Position numbers and translations under genes: made by a program. Positions 23,621 through 37,837 of a DNA stretch of 64,000 nt are shown here, one piece after another. This DNA is from Paramecium octaurelia (Eukaryota > Ciliophora > Oligohymenophorea > Peniculida > Parameciidae). The DNA lies in contig CAJJDP010000037.1 in the NCBI GenBank assembly GCA_905182995.1, forward strand, positions 253,369-317,368, written 5' to 3'. The number at the start of each line of letters is the position of its first letter. The first letter of the stretch is position 1. Below the pieces are notes generated by a model. It had not been told where the DNA came from. It saw only the letters and a list, made by a program, of their open reading frames with translations, and searched no databases.

Positions 23621-26600
23621 TCAATATCTTAATGATAAGAATGCTGCAGCACCTGCTCTTATCCATTGCTCTTCAGAATCTTTGGATGGAAGCTCAAGAA
23701 AAGTGACAAAGTTGGTTGAATGTCCAGTGGTACTCAAGGTTCCAGCTCTAAAGAAATAAGAGTTTTAAATACCTTGAAACTACTTTATAAAGTGGACATT
23801 AATAAATAACTAGATCTTTTGGATACTCCTTCTCTATACAAGGTAATAACCAAACTAATGGCAATTCCGAATACAATTCCTTTGGTCTAGGATGAGTAAT
23901 AAAGTGTTTCTTGTAATCCCATCTTATTCCCTCCAATGAAATACCGAAAACATAACATCCATCTTCTGGTTTCTCTTCTATATCTTATGGTGAAAGAGTA
24001 TCAAGGATCTTAAATTCATAATTCAGTTTATCTATGGCAATCACATGTCTTCTAGCATAGTTCTGTAATGATCCAGTGAGAAACGCTTATGGGAAGAAGA
24101 AACCTAAGATTATGAACAAATGAGTTACCACTAATCCAGAAGACCTTTGGAGTTCCATTATCAACCCAAGATTACAGGAAGTTAATTCTTGCTGAGAGAT
24201 CATTGGTCCAACTAGAAAGAGGCTTTAAAGAGAGAAATCCTTTATCAGCCCACATTAGAGGAACCTAATTATCAAATAGTGAGTTGGCAAGACTTTCAAG
24301 TTCGTCTGACATGACAATCTGACCTTTTAGAGCCTTTTTAACATTGATCAAGGATTCCTTCATTGTTGCCAATAACCTATTATATCTAATAACCTCTTGA
24401 ACCAACACAGTGTTCATGGATTCTTCATAGGAAGTAGGGTATTTCTTGAAAATATCATCAAAAGGTAAAACTTCTGGTGTGCGACTCTAAACAAAGGTGG
24501 CAATCTCTTCGATAGTTTCTTCTCTTGATTTTCCAGTACCAGATGATTGCCTTGGTTAAATGGAGAGTACAGTTTCTAATAGCACTCTTGTTGTATTCTA
24601 AGAATTAGTAATTTCAGCATTTTCGTGCATTCCGAATGCCTCTGGATCAGGATTTAAAGGAAGTTACTCTATGTAATTAAGATATCCTTCCTAATTGGTT
24701 GAAGCTAAAGAAACGTAGATTCCTGATTCTGAAAACTTATATCCATCTCTTAAAGCTTCATGACAGATGTATTTCTTGATAATTGTCTTTATCAATCTGA
24801 CATCTTTATCATCAGTAACTCTACCACCATAATTGATTTCTGCACCCAAATATTGAATTACTTTATATGGTACCTTGTCATACTCATCTAATAGCATTTT
24901 AAGTTGTCTTTTGCAGACTGTTAGATCTTCATTTGTAAATTCATATGGGATATTCCATCCAATTGCACCAAACTTTCTTCTATCTTAAATAATTGCATGG
25001 AACAGACAAAATCCAAAGAGTAGCTTTTTAAAAATGTCTTATTTTGTGCAATCACTCAATTCCTTATCATCCAAGTTCTTATATGTTCTCATCAAATTAG
25101 CTCTAATTCCTTATGGTGGTTCAATTGTCATTTTAACTGAATTCTACAAGACAGGAATTGGGAATGAATTAGAAGGCATTGAGGTTAGCCATAATCTAAA
25201 GTCTTTATGAATATTTTCATTCAATTCTTCACAAATACGCTCCAAATCACTCATCCAAGATATGGCTAAATGGCAATTTTATAAGAGCACCCAACCTCCT
25301 CTTTGAATTGCATCTTTAACCATTCTCTCTGCCTTTGGCCCTTGACCTTATCCCAAAGATATGGAATCAAATCTTTTGGCCATATTTTACTCTTCTGCAA
25401 ATTTAAGAAAGTCTGCAACTGGATCACTACCTGCTGATAACACAAAAATTAGAGGTGACATTGGGGAGGAATCCTTGTAACATTTCTCCAAATCAAAAGT
25501 AGGAGGAATAGTAAATTTGGGACTTAATTATTAATCTATGTAATCTTAAATTGCAGGCACTAATTTATCAGGTCTTAGAGCTTTTAAGAAGATTAATTTC
25601 TCAAATTAAGTCAATTATCCTTACCAAGGTTCAGGCAACTATTCTTTTTACGGTTAAGAAGAATCCCAAATTCCTTTAAATTAATCTGAATTATCCAAGA
25701 AAAACTGATCAAAACCTTTGAAAGCATCAAGAGTTGACATTCCTTTCATCTATCTGTATATGTCAGGCCAAGAATTATCAGAAATCCAAGCAGTTGGATT
25801 ATGAGCAATCTTAATATCTCCTTAAGGACCTGCTAGAAGGTATCTCCATTGTTTTTCATCCATCATTTATGCTCCTTATAAAATTTTAACACAAAGCATA
25901 AATGAAAACAATAACTTGTGTCTTTCAAACAATGATCTGCAGATATTCTCATAAAGCGAATAAGTGAAGTAATCATTTAAATTCTTCAGTCTTTCTTCAA
26001 TTACTGAAGATGGTTAGGCATTTTCAACTCCCAAGACAAATAGTTTAGTAAACCATTAGAGAGAATATTAATACATAGGATCAATATTAGCTAGATCAGT
26101 GATACAGAAGAATAACAATGAGGATCTGAATGCTACAGGTCTATAGGATTCTCTAACTTCATCAATTTATGCTTCTGTTATTTTAGAATCCTTAACTCTT
26201 TAGTTGATTTCAGCTGCAAATCTTTTACTAGTTTGCAACTTATTAATAAGAGTTTCATCTAATAGGATTTCTGAGATATCTCCTTTTTAATCTGAAAGAG
26301 ATTTGAGAATGGAATCTTCAATAGCTAATAATTGTTTCTTATCTGCAGCATTTTTCTTAACAATTTCAATCTTCTTTTATTCCAAAGCAGGGTTTTCAAG
26401 AGCTACAATTTATGCAAGCATTTATTCTTCCAATCCACTGGCTGTAATGGCAAAATTGATGATAGTAACTTTAACAAATGTTTCAGGAGAGTAGTGAGGG
26501 TTGGGAATAGTTGTTGTAAGATATAGCTTGAATTTTTCATTGTAAGTTAGTTATTTATCACCTATAGTAATAGTAAATGAAGTGCCTGATTTGACTAGTT

Positions 26601-29600
26601 GTTGATTGAGAATAGGTTCCAATGAAGGATCTAATTCTCTGCCAACATTTTCTAATAAAACCCATTTTCCAAATTAAATAGCTAATTCTAGAGTTCTCAT
26701 CAAATTAACATCTGATATTTTAACCACATCAATACCCTCAGCATTATCTCTTCCCATATTTTTGATGAATTTATTAGCTTAATTCTAAGGATCAATCATC
26801 AAACACCATCTTCTACTTTTATCAATAATAATTCCGTTTTCAGTTGAAGTATCATCTTTCGGTAATCCAGCAATATTCCATGCTTAAATCTTCACTCCAT
26901 CTCCAAGGAATTGTCTCATTGTGACCCCTTCAGAATGTGCTACTCCTACAACTCCTAATTTCAACACCCAATCTCCTTCCATTTATGTTCTATAATGGGA
27001 AGTGAAAGGACCCGAGTATGCAACCATACCTGCAGCTACAATTGAATCACCTGGGAGTAATTCTACTTTGGCTTACAAAGACTTAATATCTCTACCCCAC
27101 CTTTCCTTTTCTTCTGATAATCCTTCAGTTAATTTCTAGGCTCTTTCTAATTTGATTTCGCATTCTTTCATTTTATTTTAGAGATCCTCTTTTTCTAATA
27201 TCTTTTGATTATACATCTCTTCCAATTCTCTTATTTTTGCATTAACTTTTTCTAATTCCTCTTTCTTTATTTTGAGTTCTGCTGTTTTTTCTTCCACAAT
27301 CTTCCTCATAGCAACCAATTGATCTCTGAGTGGTTTTGTTTCAGTATAAACTCGATAATAGTCATACATAGCCTTTACCCACATATACAAGAACTTGGTA
27401 GCAAAAGAACAGTTCTTGACTGCATCAATATTAAATTCTGGTTGAGGTATGACTTTCTCTTCCAACTTTTTGATATGAGCAGGATTAGTAGAATCCTTAT
27501 CATATTTTAATAATTATTCTAATAATTTTTGTGGATCACTTAACAAATACTTTCTTGCAGTTTCGAAAAAGTTTTCTTCTTTTTTACCTCCAATTTATCC
27601 TTCTTTCATTGTCAATATAATTTCACCTCCATTTTATTTAATATAATCTTGCATCAATATAACCACACCTGCTAAAGTGACTTTGACAGCATTAGGTGGA
27701 GATCCCAAACTCTTAATTTCCACTAGATGTTCCTTTTTCAATTTCTAGACTTCAGCAATTGTCAATTCTAATGTTTTGTTTGCATCAGCCACAGATGCTT
27801 CTGCTTATGCAGCCAATTGAGTAGCTTCCTCCTATTGTTTAGTAGCTTCTGATTCCTCTCTGGCAACTATCTTTTATGTATCATCTGCTTCCTATTTATC
27901 CACCTTCAACTTCTCCATCATTTTAATTGTATCAATACTAGCTTATTCTAGTTTTGGCTGCATATCCTTCAAAGTTATTTTGATCTCTTCCACTGCATCG
28001 TTAGCAGCTATCAACTTATCCAATCCTCCTTTGAGACGCTGTATCTATTGATTGAGATCTCTTCTCTTGTCTGATAATATTGTTCTATATAATTATAGCA
28101 ATTCTAAATAACTAGTTGGAGTAACATAATTATATCTTCTCAATTCAGCCAAGAACTTCTGAGACAATTTCTCTACACTTTTATGAAGATTCTTGAACAT
28201 TTCAACCAAAACTGGTATCTTGCCTTCGATTGCTAATTCTTATTCATAATCTGCCAATTGTCCCTTTCCAACACCTATCAAGGCTTCTTCTGGCCATTCA
28301 GTAAACCAGTCAATTGTACAGCAATTTACCAAAGATGGGAACATTCTCAATCTAGTAGTAAATTGACTTCCCAATGGTGACATAGCAATAATTAAATGGA
28401 TATTCTTCTTCACCCTAATCAAATACTATGTAAATATATTCATTCTAGTAGGGGGTATTTGTCTCTTAATGCATTCTTACTTGCATGCTTAAGTAATATC
28501 CTCAAAATCTTTCTCTTAATATATTCCAGTAACATCACCAGAGTTTAGGACATTGTTCAAATCTTCCAACATCTATTCATTAATTATTTGAGTATCACAA
28601 AACAAGAAAGTTACTGGCTTATTTTCAATACCAGCTATCATCAATACTTTTTTCACATCATCTCTCCAACTCCTCATTGAGTAATTCTTGATAACTTCAA
28701 TTTAGAATAACTTATAGTTTGTGACAAAAGTAGCCATTCTAGACAGAGATTATCTACCACTACCTCCAACTCCCAGTAACAGTGCATTACCTTAGGGCTA
28801 TCTTATGATTCTGGCTATTCTTGATATGTGTTCAGTTGCATCCACAAACATAACCAATCTCATTTGCTTTTTGGATCCACCAATTATAAATGTGTTATCA
28901 GAATTATAATCTTCTTAATAATTGTCCATTCTATTCACTAGTTAATGAAGATCTGGAATCTATTAATATACTTTGATATCTGCATCTCGGGATTACATGA
29001 AATCTCCGAAGATTATTCTTTCTGAATCTAATACCTATTCAGAAGTGACTCCAAACTATGTAAATCCAATCTTTAACATGTTCTTTAGTTCTTGTCTATC
29101 CTCTTCGGTTGTCAATCTATCATGAAATACTCTCAAATTCTCATGATACCATATCTTAACTAATGCCACTACATCTGGAGTTGTCTTTGGAGCAGCTGAA
29201 CTTATACCTTGAAACACTCTCCAAATATCCCTTAGATTGAAGGTATAATGAGATTTAGCTGGAGTTGGCAACATTGTTGATCTTACTTATTAATAAAATG
29301 TTAACACACTTTAAACCAAAGTTTGAATCGAGTTTTTAATAGGTTCATTGAATCTTTTTAAGAAGAATGTAATCAGAGAACTGAAAATCTCTGAAATATA
29401 ATTATTACTGAGTTCATTATAGGCTATCACATTAAAATGTCTGACTACTCTATTACTAATAAATGTACGACCACCTCCAGGAGGACCCATAGCAGCAAGA
29501 ATAATAACATCTTCAATTTTCATAAAAGATAGTTCTTTTCTATTATACCAACCTTTGTAATCCAAATATTATCTAAGTAATTCTAATGGTGGTTATGCAC

Positions 29601-32600
29601 CGTATTATTCTTTCTTTGGCATATTTAAATCATCTACAAAGATAATCATTCTCTGTCTGATTGGAGGACCAAAAACACCTTTTCTTCTTTTCTCTAACTT
29701 GGAATCTATTGTATCCTACGTTTAATTGGCTGATGTTTATGCACTGAAAGTTAGAGCTATATATAAGAAATCATCTCCCATTCCAGTGGTTAGAAGGCTA
29801 AAGATATTCTGAGTCTTTCCAGTTCCTGTAGGTCCAGGATTAAGAACATTTTTATTATTTGACAATAGTAATTTCAATAAGTACATATTTCTAGTTGAAT
29901 CTGCAGTTGGAATCATGATCTCATGGTATGCTAATTTAGAATCAATACTAAAATTTTGATACATTTGATTCCAAGGAATGAATGTATTGTTTGGAATGTC
30001 AAGATAAACTTCATAAAAATCTTCTGGTTTATCAAATTTTGCCAAGGATTTTAAAGTGTCATTAAATCCTTATCTATTATTTCCAGTTGCACCAATTGAC
30101 CAAGTAAGTGAAAAGAAGAACAATTTCTCTAAGGCAGCCTCCAATTATTCCATTTCCTCCACCATTATCTTCTTTAATTCTGTATCTACATATTAGGCCA
30201 AATAGCAATCAAGAATTCTCATTAAAGATTACACTAAATTATTATTCGAGGATGTGACTATCTCTATAATTGATTTTCTTAAGAATTCAATCGTTGGATC
30301 AAGATACTATTTAAAGCAGTTTATTAGTTTGTTCTTGATTATTTTACTTTTAACTAAGATAGTTTCTGGTAATCTATTGATCCAGGAATCAATCAATACT
30401 TGATATCCTAATGCCTCTGGTTCCATATAAACCATACCACATCTGCTGACTGTAGCTGGTGATGCTACTGCTAAATCTTCTACTTCAAACATCATAGTCA
30501 TGTATGGGGTTAATGTTAAGATCTACCCAGAGTTTAAACATAATTTCTTATTATCATCTAGCACAGTATTCATGGATTCAATCCATAAGGCATCTACAGG
30601 TCCATCAAAAACAACCCAATGTTTCTCACCTGATTCATCTTTTACTGTTTCTCTCACTATATAAGCTAAGACACCATCTGTCCATTCATGAGTTTATTCA
30701 TTAAATTGACCATACAATTAACCCATTGTTATAGATTTTGGATTTAATATATGAGTATGTACCTTCAGTTTACATGACATAGCCTTTTGTAAAGTTGTAA
30801 TTGTAGATGTTTTACCACCTCCAGTTGGACCTACCAACATCAACCCATGTCTAACTTAGATTGTGTCATATAGTTATAAGCATTTATCAATAAACACCTT
30901 TACATTTTATAAATTCTACTATTAACAACAAATGTTTAAGTCTTCCAATAAATCTCCATAAGAATACACTGGCTTTTCAACTCCAGGGAATAAGTCATTA
31001 ATAATATTCTCAAACAAAGGAAGATCATCCTTTAAGAATTTAGGAACATTAACGTCTCTCAATGCTCTTAATAATAGTTACTCTTCATCCATATTGGGAT
31101 TTTATTATTTCAAAATACCAGCAGCATTAATAACTGATCTAACAGCTCTCATTCCATAATCATAATGGTCTTGAGAACTTAATTATTCTGAACTCAATTT
31201 AAATGTTGCAACCATCTTTTTAGCCAATTCTCTTCCCAATTCAAATCCAAATGAATAAAACATAATTTCTCCAATCAAAGCATAATCTGGAACCATCATA
31301 GCTACACCTCTGAATAAGGCTTTTAGATTATCAGGCAATTCAGTTCTTCCAGCATAACCAGGATTCATTGTAATAAAAACTGAAAAAGTGGGTTAGATTT
31401 TAATAATTGATCCTTCAAATTCTATTTGTGGAGTTCCTTTTGCCTTCTCTCCAAACAATACCAATAATTATTATGCAATCACAGATAGCACTTCAATATT
31501 AATTCTATTAAACTCATCAAAACAACACCATGCACCTGCACTTGCTAATCCTTTAAAGAATTTACCAACCATTAAATAATCCATCGAATCAGAACAATTA
31601 AACACAACACATTATTTAGCTAATGCTTTTGCTAAATCTTTAGTTGATTCTGTTTTTCCAGTACCTGCTGGTCCTGCAGGAGCACCTCCCAAATTTAATT
31701 TTAAGGCACCCATCAAAGTCATATAACACTTATCTGTTAAAGGGGTGATCACTAATCTTAGAGTGTTTCCCAAATACTCATAACCATATGGGAAATTTGT
31801 TTAAACACATTTAACAAAACAATCCTCATTTTCCCAATAATATCGCAACTAACTAATCCATTCAAAAGCACTGACATCAGTAACATTTTCTTTAAATAAT
31901 TTTTCCACAACATCCTTTGCATGAACATCAATAACAATTAATGCATTGATAGTAGTTTGTTATTACTTAGTTAATTTGGTTCTTACTAATTCAACCAGTT
32001 TATTGATTTAAGCTTTCAAAGTTTTCTCCCAATATTCCATAACACTATTGCTTTTTATAGCTTGCTCCACTTCTTTTGTCCAAAGAATCTGAGAACCATT
32101 CAAAACACACTATCCAGGATGTAATTACACCCACTCATGTCTTAGTTTCACTTGATAATCAGAAACACTATTTATTAATGCCTATCTCACACTCAATTTC
32201 ATCATATCTTCAACTTCTCCCATCCAATCTTCAACATTTTTTTTATTTGGGTCTAAAACTTTAACAAATCCTACTTTTTCACCTTCAGCTGAATACATTG
32301 CATGAATCTTCTTTGCATCATCAAATTCTATTGAGTTGATATTTTCAAAAACCTTTCTTAAATGTGGCTAAACTGCAGTTGGTTCTTTAGTTTGTGATAA
32401 GATTTCAAGTAAATCATCATTAGATAGGAAATAGAATCTTGCAAATTTTTCTCTTTTCTTTTCCAAATAATTGTTAAGTTCTTTTTAAATGATTTCTAAA
32501 TTTTTATTTGCTTCCTACAATCTTTCCAGTAAGCCTTCCTAAGTACAAACTCGTAAGACTTGAGCGTATGTCTTTGCTTATGTCATTGTATGCTTCCAAG

Positions 32601-35600
32601 TTTAATCAACTGTTTTGAATTTCTTAGTTTCTGCAGGTAATTATTTTGCAATATCTGGTGAATCAAAAATAGGTTAGAGATACATCCACTAGGCTTAACA
32701 TTTACACCATTCTTCTAATACATCTGAGGTCATTTTGAGAGTTGTATTCCAATTATTGATTCTATCTTCAAATGGACCTTTGAAAGGCGAGAAAGACATA
32801 GCTTAAGTATTTACAATATGTTCATCGAGTACTTATTGAATTTCATCGTAACCTCTAATGATAAATGTAATTGCTTTGTAAGGCAATAACTAGAAGTTTA
32901 TTCCTTCCCACATTGTTTCCATTTGATCTAACATTGTTTCAATCATGTATTCCTTTTGGGCCTTTTCTCCAACTTCCACACAAACTTCAACATTTTGCAT
33001 TAATCCCATTTCTAATACCTTTGTAAATGTGAACTCGCTTTCTGGTTAAGGTTTAACAAATCCAATTCTATTTTTCAATTCTAACCAATGTCTCTCCTTC
33101 ATCCCTTGTTTACGAAGTGCAACCAATAATGGAACCTTTGGTTTAAACTCTTCAATTTGTTACTTAATTGAAGTAGCAATTCTTAATACTCCTTAGAGCT
33201 CTTTTTCCTTAAAAAACCTGCAAACACCAGTTAAAATTCTGATGGCTTCTTCCACCCATTTTTCAGCTGAAACAGCATCTATTGTTGGCAATTCATCTTT
33301 CATCCAAGATTCAGAATTAGTAAACCATTAATTTGTGGTTATCCATAGATTGCTGTAGGGTAGAAATTCTCTTTAAAGTAGAGTGATTTTATTGTAATCA
33401 GTTTATTCTTAATCAAATAAGGCTTCTCGAGAATTAAACTTGCGTGCTTAGTCTTGGAATTCTGCTAAGTATTTATTAACATCTTATGCAGTTTATGCAA
33501 TTTCAGCATGACTTTTCAAAGCTTGATGTTGACTGAAATTTTGGATGGTTCTTTCCAAATTATCAATGCTCTCTTTAAACTCTTCCTATTAAACTTTCAT
33601 TTCATCTTAAAATTTAACTTTCTCCTTTTCCATATCTTTTTGTCTTTTTGCTACCAAATCAAAAGTATCTTTGGGACATCCAAATACATACCATTTTCTA
33701 TCCAAATCTTCCTTCTAAAATCCTCTATAACTAAATTCATCTAATATTTTATAGATATCAAAACACTTCTAAGTTTCTATTTTCAATTTATCAACTTCAT
33801 TGGGTAAATTTTACATAAACTCTTTGATATCTGTTAATTTTTCAATGTTATTAGGGTTCTCTTTAATTTTATTCTATATTCTCTAATATTCTTAAAAGAT
33901 CTCCATTGTCTTCTTTCTTGCTCTCCTTGCTATCATATCAACCAATAATTTGCTAATCATGGAGTATTTCTCACACAAATACATTTTAATTTCTCTACAT
34001 TAAACTTAAAATATTGAAACTTCTACAATATCAGGAATTTAAGTTTTGAGTTCTTCTTCCATTTTATTGTATTTGAATATTTCTTCTTTAAGTTAATCAA
34101 TTTCCCAAGGATTATCATCCATCTCAATTCTTCTAATTTCATCATCAGGATTCATCTACAAAATGGGTTTGAATTTCTCAAATATTTTTAGATAATCCTC
34201 CAAGGGTTTAATTCCTCTAATCAATTCTTCCCTGATGTGTTCCACCAACAGCCAGATCCATTTATTTTCATCTGGGAACTTCTTTGGTCTTTCATTTGGA
34301 TTTGGAGTCTATGGTCTTTCCTTTGGTTTCACTGGAGTTTTAATGAACGAATCTGTTTTCTATTTATACAGGTCAGTAAGTAATTTAGGTTCTAAATCAG
34401 GTACCTTAGTAATTTCATCAAGAGTCTTGTCAAATAACTGGATGATCATATTAACAAAATTCATGGGAGAGGTTGAATAAAGAAATTCTTTATCATCGTT
34501 AGTTTTAATCATATCAATTGTAAATATTGGTTTCACTCCGATTACTTTATATTTATTGATGATATTGGATGGATCATCCACATTGACCTCGTCAGGAATG
34601 AATGATTTCAAATAATTAACAAATCTATTATAATTGTTTTCGACTAAACTCTGTACAGTATCCTACATCATCAATCTTACAACAGTTAAGAATCTTTTCA
34701 ATTTACCAAAATCATAAGTGATCTTATTTGATTCCTTCATGTTAAACCATCCTTTGCCAACTCCCGAAAAGTAGGTCTTCATGATTTTTAATAAATCCTA
34801 AATCCAAGACCCTCTTAAAGAATAAAGCATTTATGAGATTGAACTCTCTTGCACATGTTTAAATTCTTCTAAAACCATCACTTTGTCTATTTGGAAATTG
34901 AAGATCTCAAATTCTTACATCTTATTGCATTCATATCTTATCTCTTATAATGCTCTTATCACTTCAGTTTTAATAAAGAGAGTGCTGAAACAAAAATCCT
35001 TGAAAGTTTCTCTGAAATTCTTTGGATCAATTTAAGTGATTTCCCTTGGGTTATACATCTCTAATTATTTCTCCTTACTCACTGGGAACATCCCATAATA
35101 AGGTACTTATTTAGATATATCTTCATCTATTTATAAATTCAATTCTTCATCTTCATATTCTAAATATCTATCAAAAATGATTTTATTCATTGTTCTCATA
35201 TAATCATAATTAACTTCTGCAATCAAAGCTGTGGTATCTAAGTTTTCTAATTTCTTTGTCTTAGCCAATTATTCCAATCTTCTTTTTTATTCTGTATCCA
35301 ATTCACTTAAATCTTGGATTGGCATTCCATCGATAAAATAATTATATCTTACTCTGCTGTCTGCAAGTTCTCTATTTTTCAATGCTGTCCCCAATCTTTT
35401 AACAAATTTACGAGGGTCTTCAGCATCAAAACAAATATACAATCTATGGGCCTTGATATCCCTTCCATCCTTCTCTTTCAATTTCCCATAAAATAATCCA
35501 TCTCTGTATTCAATTATTTCACATCTTCTTGCTTCATAAATACCATCTTCTTTCAACAAACAAATTGCATATAGTTTTCTGTTTCTACCTTCCTCATCCA

Positions 35601-35899
35601 CTCTTCTTTTAATCCAATCCTCATTTGGATAATCATCATTAGAATTATCATCAAATAATTCGAGTGGTAGCCATTGGACTTACGGGTTCGTCATATTTAA
35701 ATCGATACCCTAACAAATTTGAAATTGATGTCCATACTTCTTAATCTAATAACTGCAGAATATTGAATGATGCATAAAGCTTCTGTTTTCTGTTGATTGC
35801 TACTTTTCTTGGAATGTTATCTCCAATCGGCTCATATGGTTCAAGCACTTTAGGCTCCACCACCAATTCCTCAGAGACTTAATTAATTATTGATTCCAT
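23621..35899 (-). CDS. Axonemal dynein heavy chain, inner-arm single-headed type
   Basis: Microtubule motor of ciliary inner arms; 4066 residues, the size of single-headed inner-arm heavy chains. The N-terminal tail contains [19 protein letters not shown] and WLPLELFDD, which recall DNAH1 from memory. Six AAA modules follow: AAA1 P-loop [16 protein letters not shown] near residue 1400, AAA2 GPTGGGKT near 1685, AAA3 GPTGTGKT near 2014 with a downstream GPPGGGR, AAA4 [15 protein letters not shown] near 2370. The stalk coiled coil and microtubule-binding tip come next, then AAA5-6 and the C-terminal domain ending in the signature [10 protein letters not shown] and [13 protein letters not shown]. 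Introns: 35710-35737 (28 nt), 24104-24128 and 23748-23772 (25 nt each); otherwise the frame is unbroken. Start [16 protein letters not shown] is the first Met of the conserved N-terminal frame; see the overlapping small frame at 35871-36141. Confidence 0.96.
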
Positions 35900-36141
35900 T
35901 ACTCTTCTAAATTGAATGTGCCCCAGATAATCTAGACGTATTCGTAGTTTTCTTTAACGAGTAGGCCTTGGGCACTCTTTATTTCATAGTCGTATTCAAA
36001 GTTATATCTGGCAAATATGACAAGTCCTGTTATATAACAATTCAAATTTACTTAGTACAACACTGAGTTTTCAGGGTTAATCACTTCTGAGTAAATAGCC
36101 CGTTAACGAGTTTGAAAGAACGACATACTAGGTTGTGACAT
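35871..36141 (-). CDS. Possible small protein overlapping the dynein N-terminus
   Basis: A frame starting MSQPSMSFFQTRQRAIYSE, spliced by a perfect 25-nt GT-AG intron (35878-35902), gives 81 residues ending WGTFNLEEDL. The text looks protein-like (LYQVNLNCYITGLVIFARYN). The problem is that the presumed dynein start codon (35897-35899) lies inside this intron. If unspliced, the frame enters the dynein body frame downstream, so this could also be an alternative 5' exon of the dynein gene. No family recognised. Confidence 0.4.
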
Positions 36142-36208
36142 TCCCTCTTAAATAATTTTAAATAAATTTATGTCAGGGTGTCACATCAAAATAATATCAA
36201 ATAAAAAA

Positions 36209-37519
36209 TCAAACAGGTATTCCAATATCATAATGGCCTGGAATATATATTAAATGAATTTAGTTTTTCTTTGATTGACCATAGTTCAATTATGTTACTT
36301 CACTCTTTCTTTAATCGATCAAATACACATTAATTATTCTAGATTAATATCAAATTGTATACATGTTTAAATACTTTGCCAATGACGAATTAATCATCTC
36401 TGAATCATTGCATTAGAATTCCCATGTCAGCAATTCATTGCTTAAATCTGGCTTGTACTCATTTATTATCTGGCTATTATATTAAATATAGAGGAATTAA
36501 GCCAAATTCCTAAAAAATATAATGGCAAGCCCATAGAACTCTTGATTTGGATCTGCCATTACAAATTCTAAATCATAAGGCCTATTTCTCAGACCCTATA
36601 ATAACTAGACTAGTCTCTAAGCACACATACTCTAATATGGGTCCTCTATAAAATATTCCCCATATTAGATCTAAAATGGCATAATTAGAATTTGTGACAT
36701 GACTTCTTCAAATTCCAATTAACCAAATTTCTTAAGCAATATTTCGAAATATTAAAATGCAATTGCTGTAAAGTAACAATTACCATCCCCTCTAACTTAT
36801 CTGTAGCCTCTTAAAAATAAATTAAGTTATTATTTTGTATCCTTATCTATGAACAGATCGTCATAATTTTTGGATAGGATTGCAGGACCCAAAAATTTTG
36901 CATCCTAATTTCTTACTCTGCATGAAATATTGTATAAATTGAATATTTTCTATTAAACAATGGCAATATTAGTAATTTGTAATTGGCTCTAATTTGGAAT
37001 AGAAGTTGCTTAATCTGGTCTTTATTTTTCTTAAGACTAGGAAGGCCTAAAGTTTTTCATTGAAAATTCATCTGATGATAAATATTAAGGGTCATTGTCA
37101 ATATTGATCTACTCTTTCCTGTGATTCCTGTGCTCTATTCGTGACTCTTGAAAATCATCTTTAAATTTGACTTTGTATCCAACAGAGTCCTTCTGACCGA
37201 TCCTCAATTGATTTTATTTTAAGTCTAATGATTACACTCGAGGTTTCACTTAATTATTTTGTTAAGCTTTAGGTTGAATTACTTTCTAAGGTGATTGTCG
37301 ATCCAACTTAGGTTTTTAATCTTAAAAATTATTATTCTCAATTTTAAGAGGAATAGGATATGAAGTAGACAACTATTGCGAGCTTTTTTATTCTTTTGTA
37401 AAATTGGGGATTCTTTGATTAGTTCTTACATTTTTAGGGCTTAAGAAATAATAGTGTTTATAGTAAATCAGAAGCGTAGCGATTGATGAACCAATCACGA
37501 ATATAAGCCAATCTTCCAT
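36209..37519 (-). CDS. Otubain-like deubiquitinase (OTU, peptidase C65) with N-terminal membrane anchor
   Basis: Cysteine protease expected to cleave ubiquitin chains. The 428-residue product begins with a hydrophobic segment (DWLIFVIGSSIATLLIYY), a likely single-pass anchor, then about 150 polar, Gln-rich residues. The OTU domain starts near residue 180: RGYRQVRGDGNCYFTAIAFQ holds the catalytic Asp-Gly-Asn-Cys, and the end IYIPGHYDIGIPV supplies the catalytic His in GHYD. The intermediate ECNDSEMINSSLAKYL-like block (here QCNDSEMINSS) is typical of otubains. One 24-nt intron near 36339-36362 restores the frame to the His-containing end. Both catalytic residues are present, so activity is likely. 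The membrane anchor is unusual for otubains, which are normally soluble. It lies upstream of the dynein gene on the same strand. Confidence 0.88.
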
Positions 37520-37837
37520 TTTGTTTAGTAATTTTAATAAAATTTATTACAAATTTCTGGTGTGAAATAAAGTTTAATTAAGAAAAAGGTTGTAAAATTC
37601 ATAATATAGTATTTCTAAAAAGGTTAAAGTATTGCTTGAAATATTTATTTGTAGGGACTTTTTATTTTTAATCCTATTTTAGTAATTATTATTTAAAGTA
37701 ATAATAAATTTGATAAAAGTAATTAAATGATATATAATATTATTAAGGGAAAAAATACGCACTAATATTAAAAAACCAATTTAAAAAAAGAGAAATGAAA
37801 GATTTTCTGAGATAAATATATATATATAGATATTTCT
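37520..37837. other. Divergent promoter between otubain and acyl-CoA oxidase
   Basis: Short AT-rich spacer holding two promoters. Homopolymer A/T runs and a (TA)n run near 37816-37826; no gene seen. Confidence 0.5.

Noticed and set aside
23621-35899. Germline (micronuclear) origin of the window
   Set aside because: About 12 kb of dynein coding sequence is interrupted only by three GT-AG introns of 25-28 nt, and most other genes need only short introns. The density of eliminated sequences expected in Paramecium germline DNA is not seen; the single candidate at 12548-12615 is noted separately.
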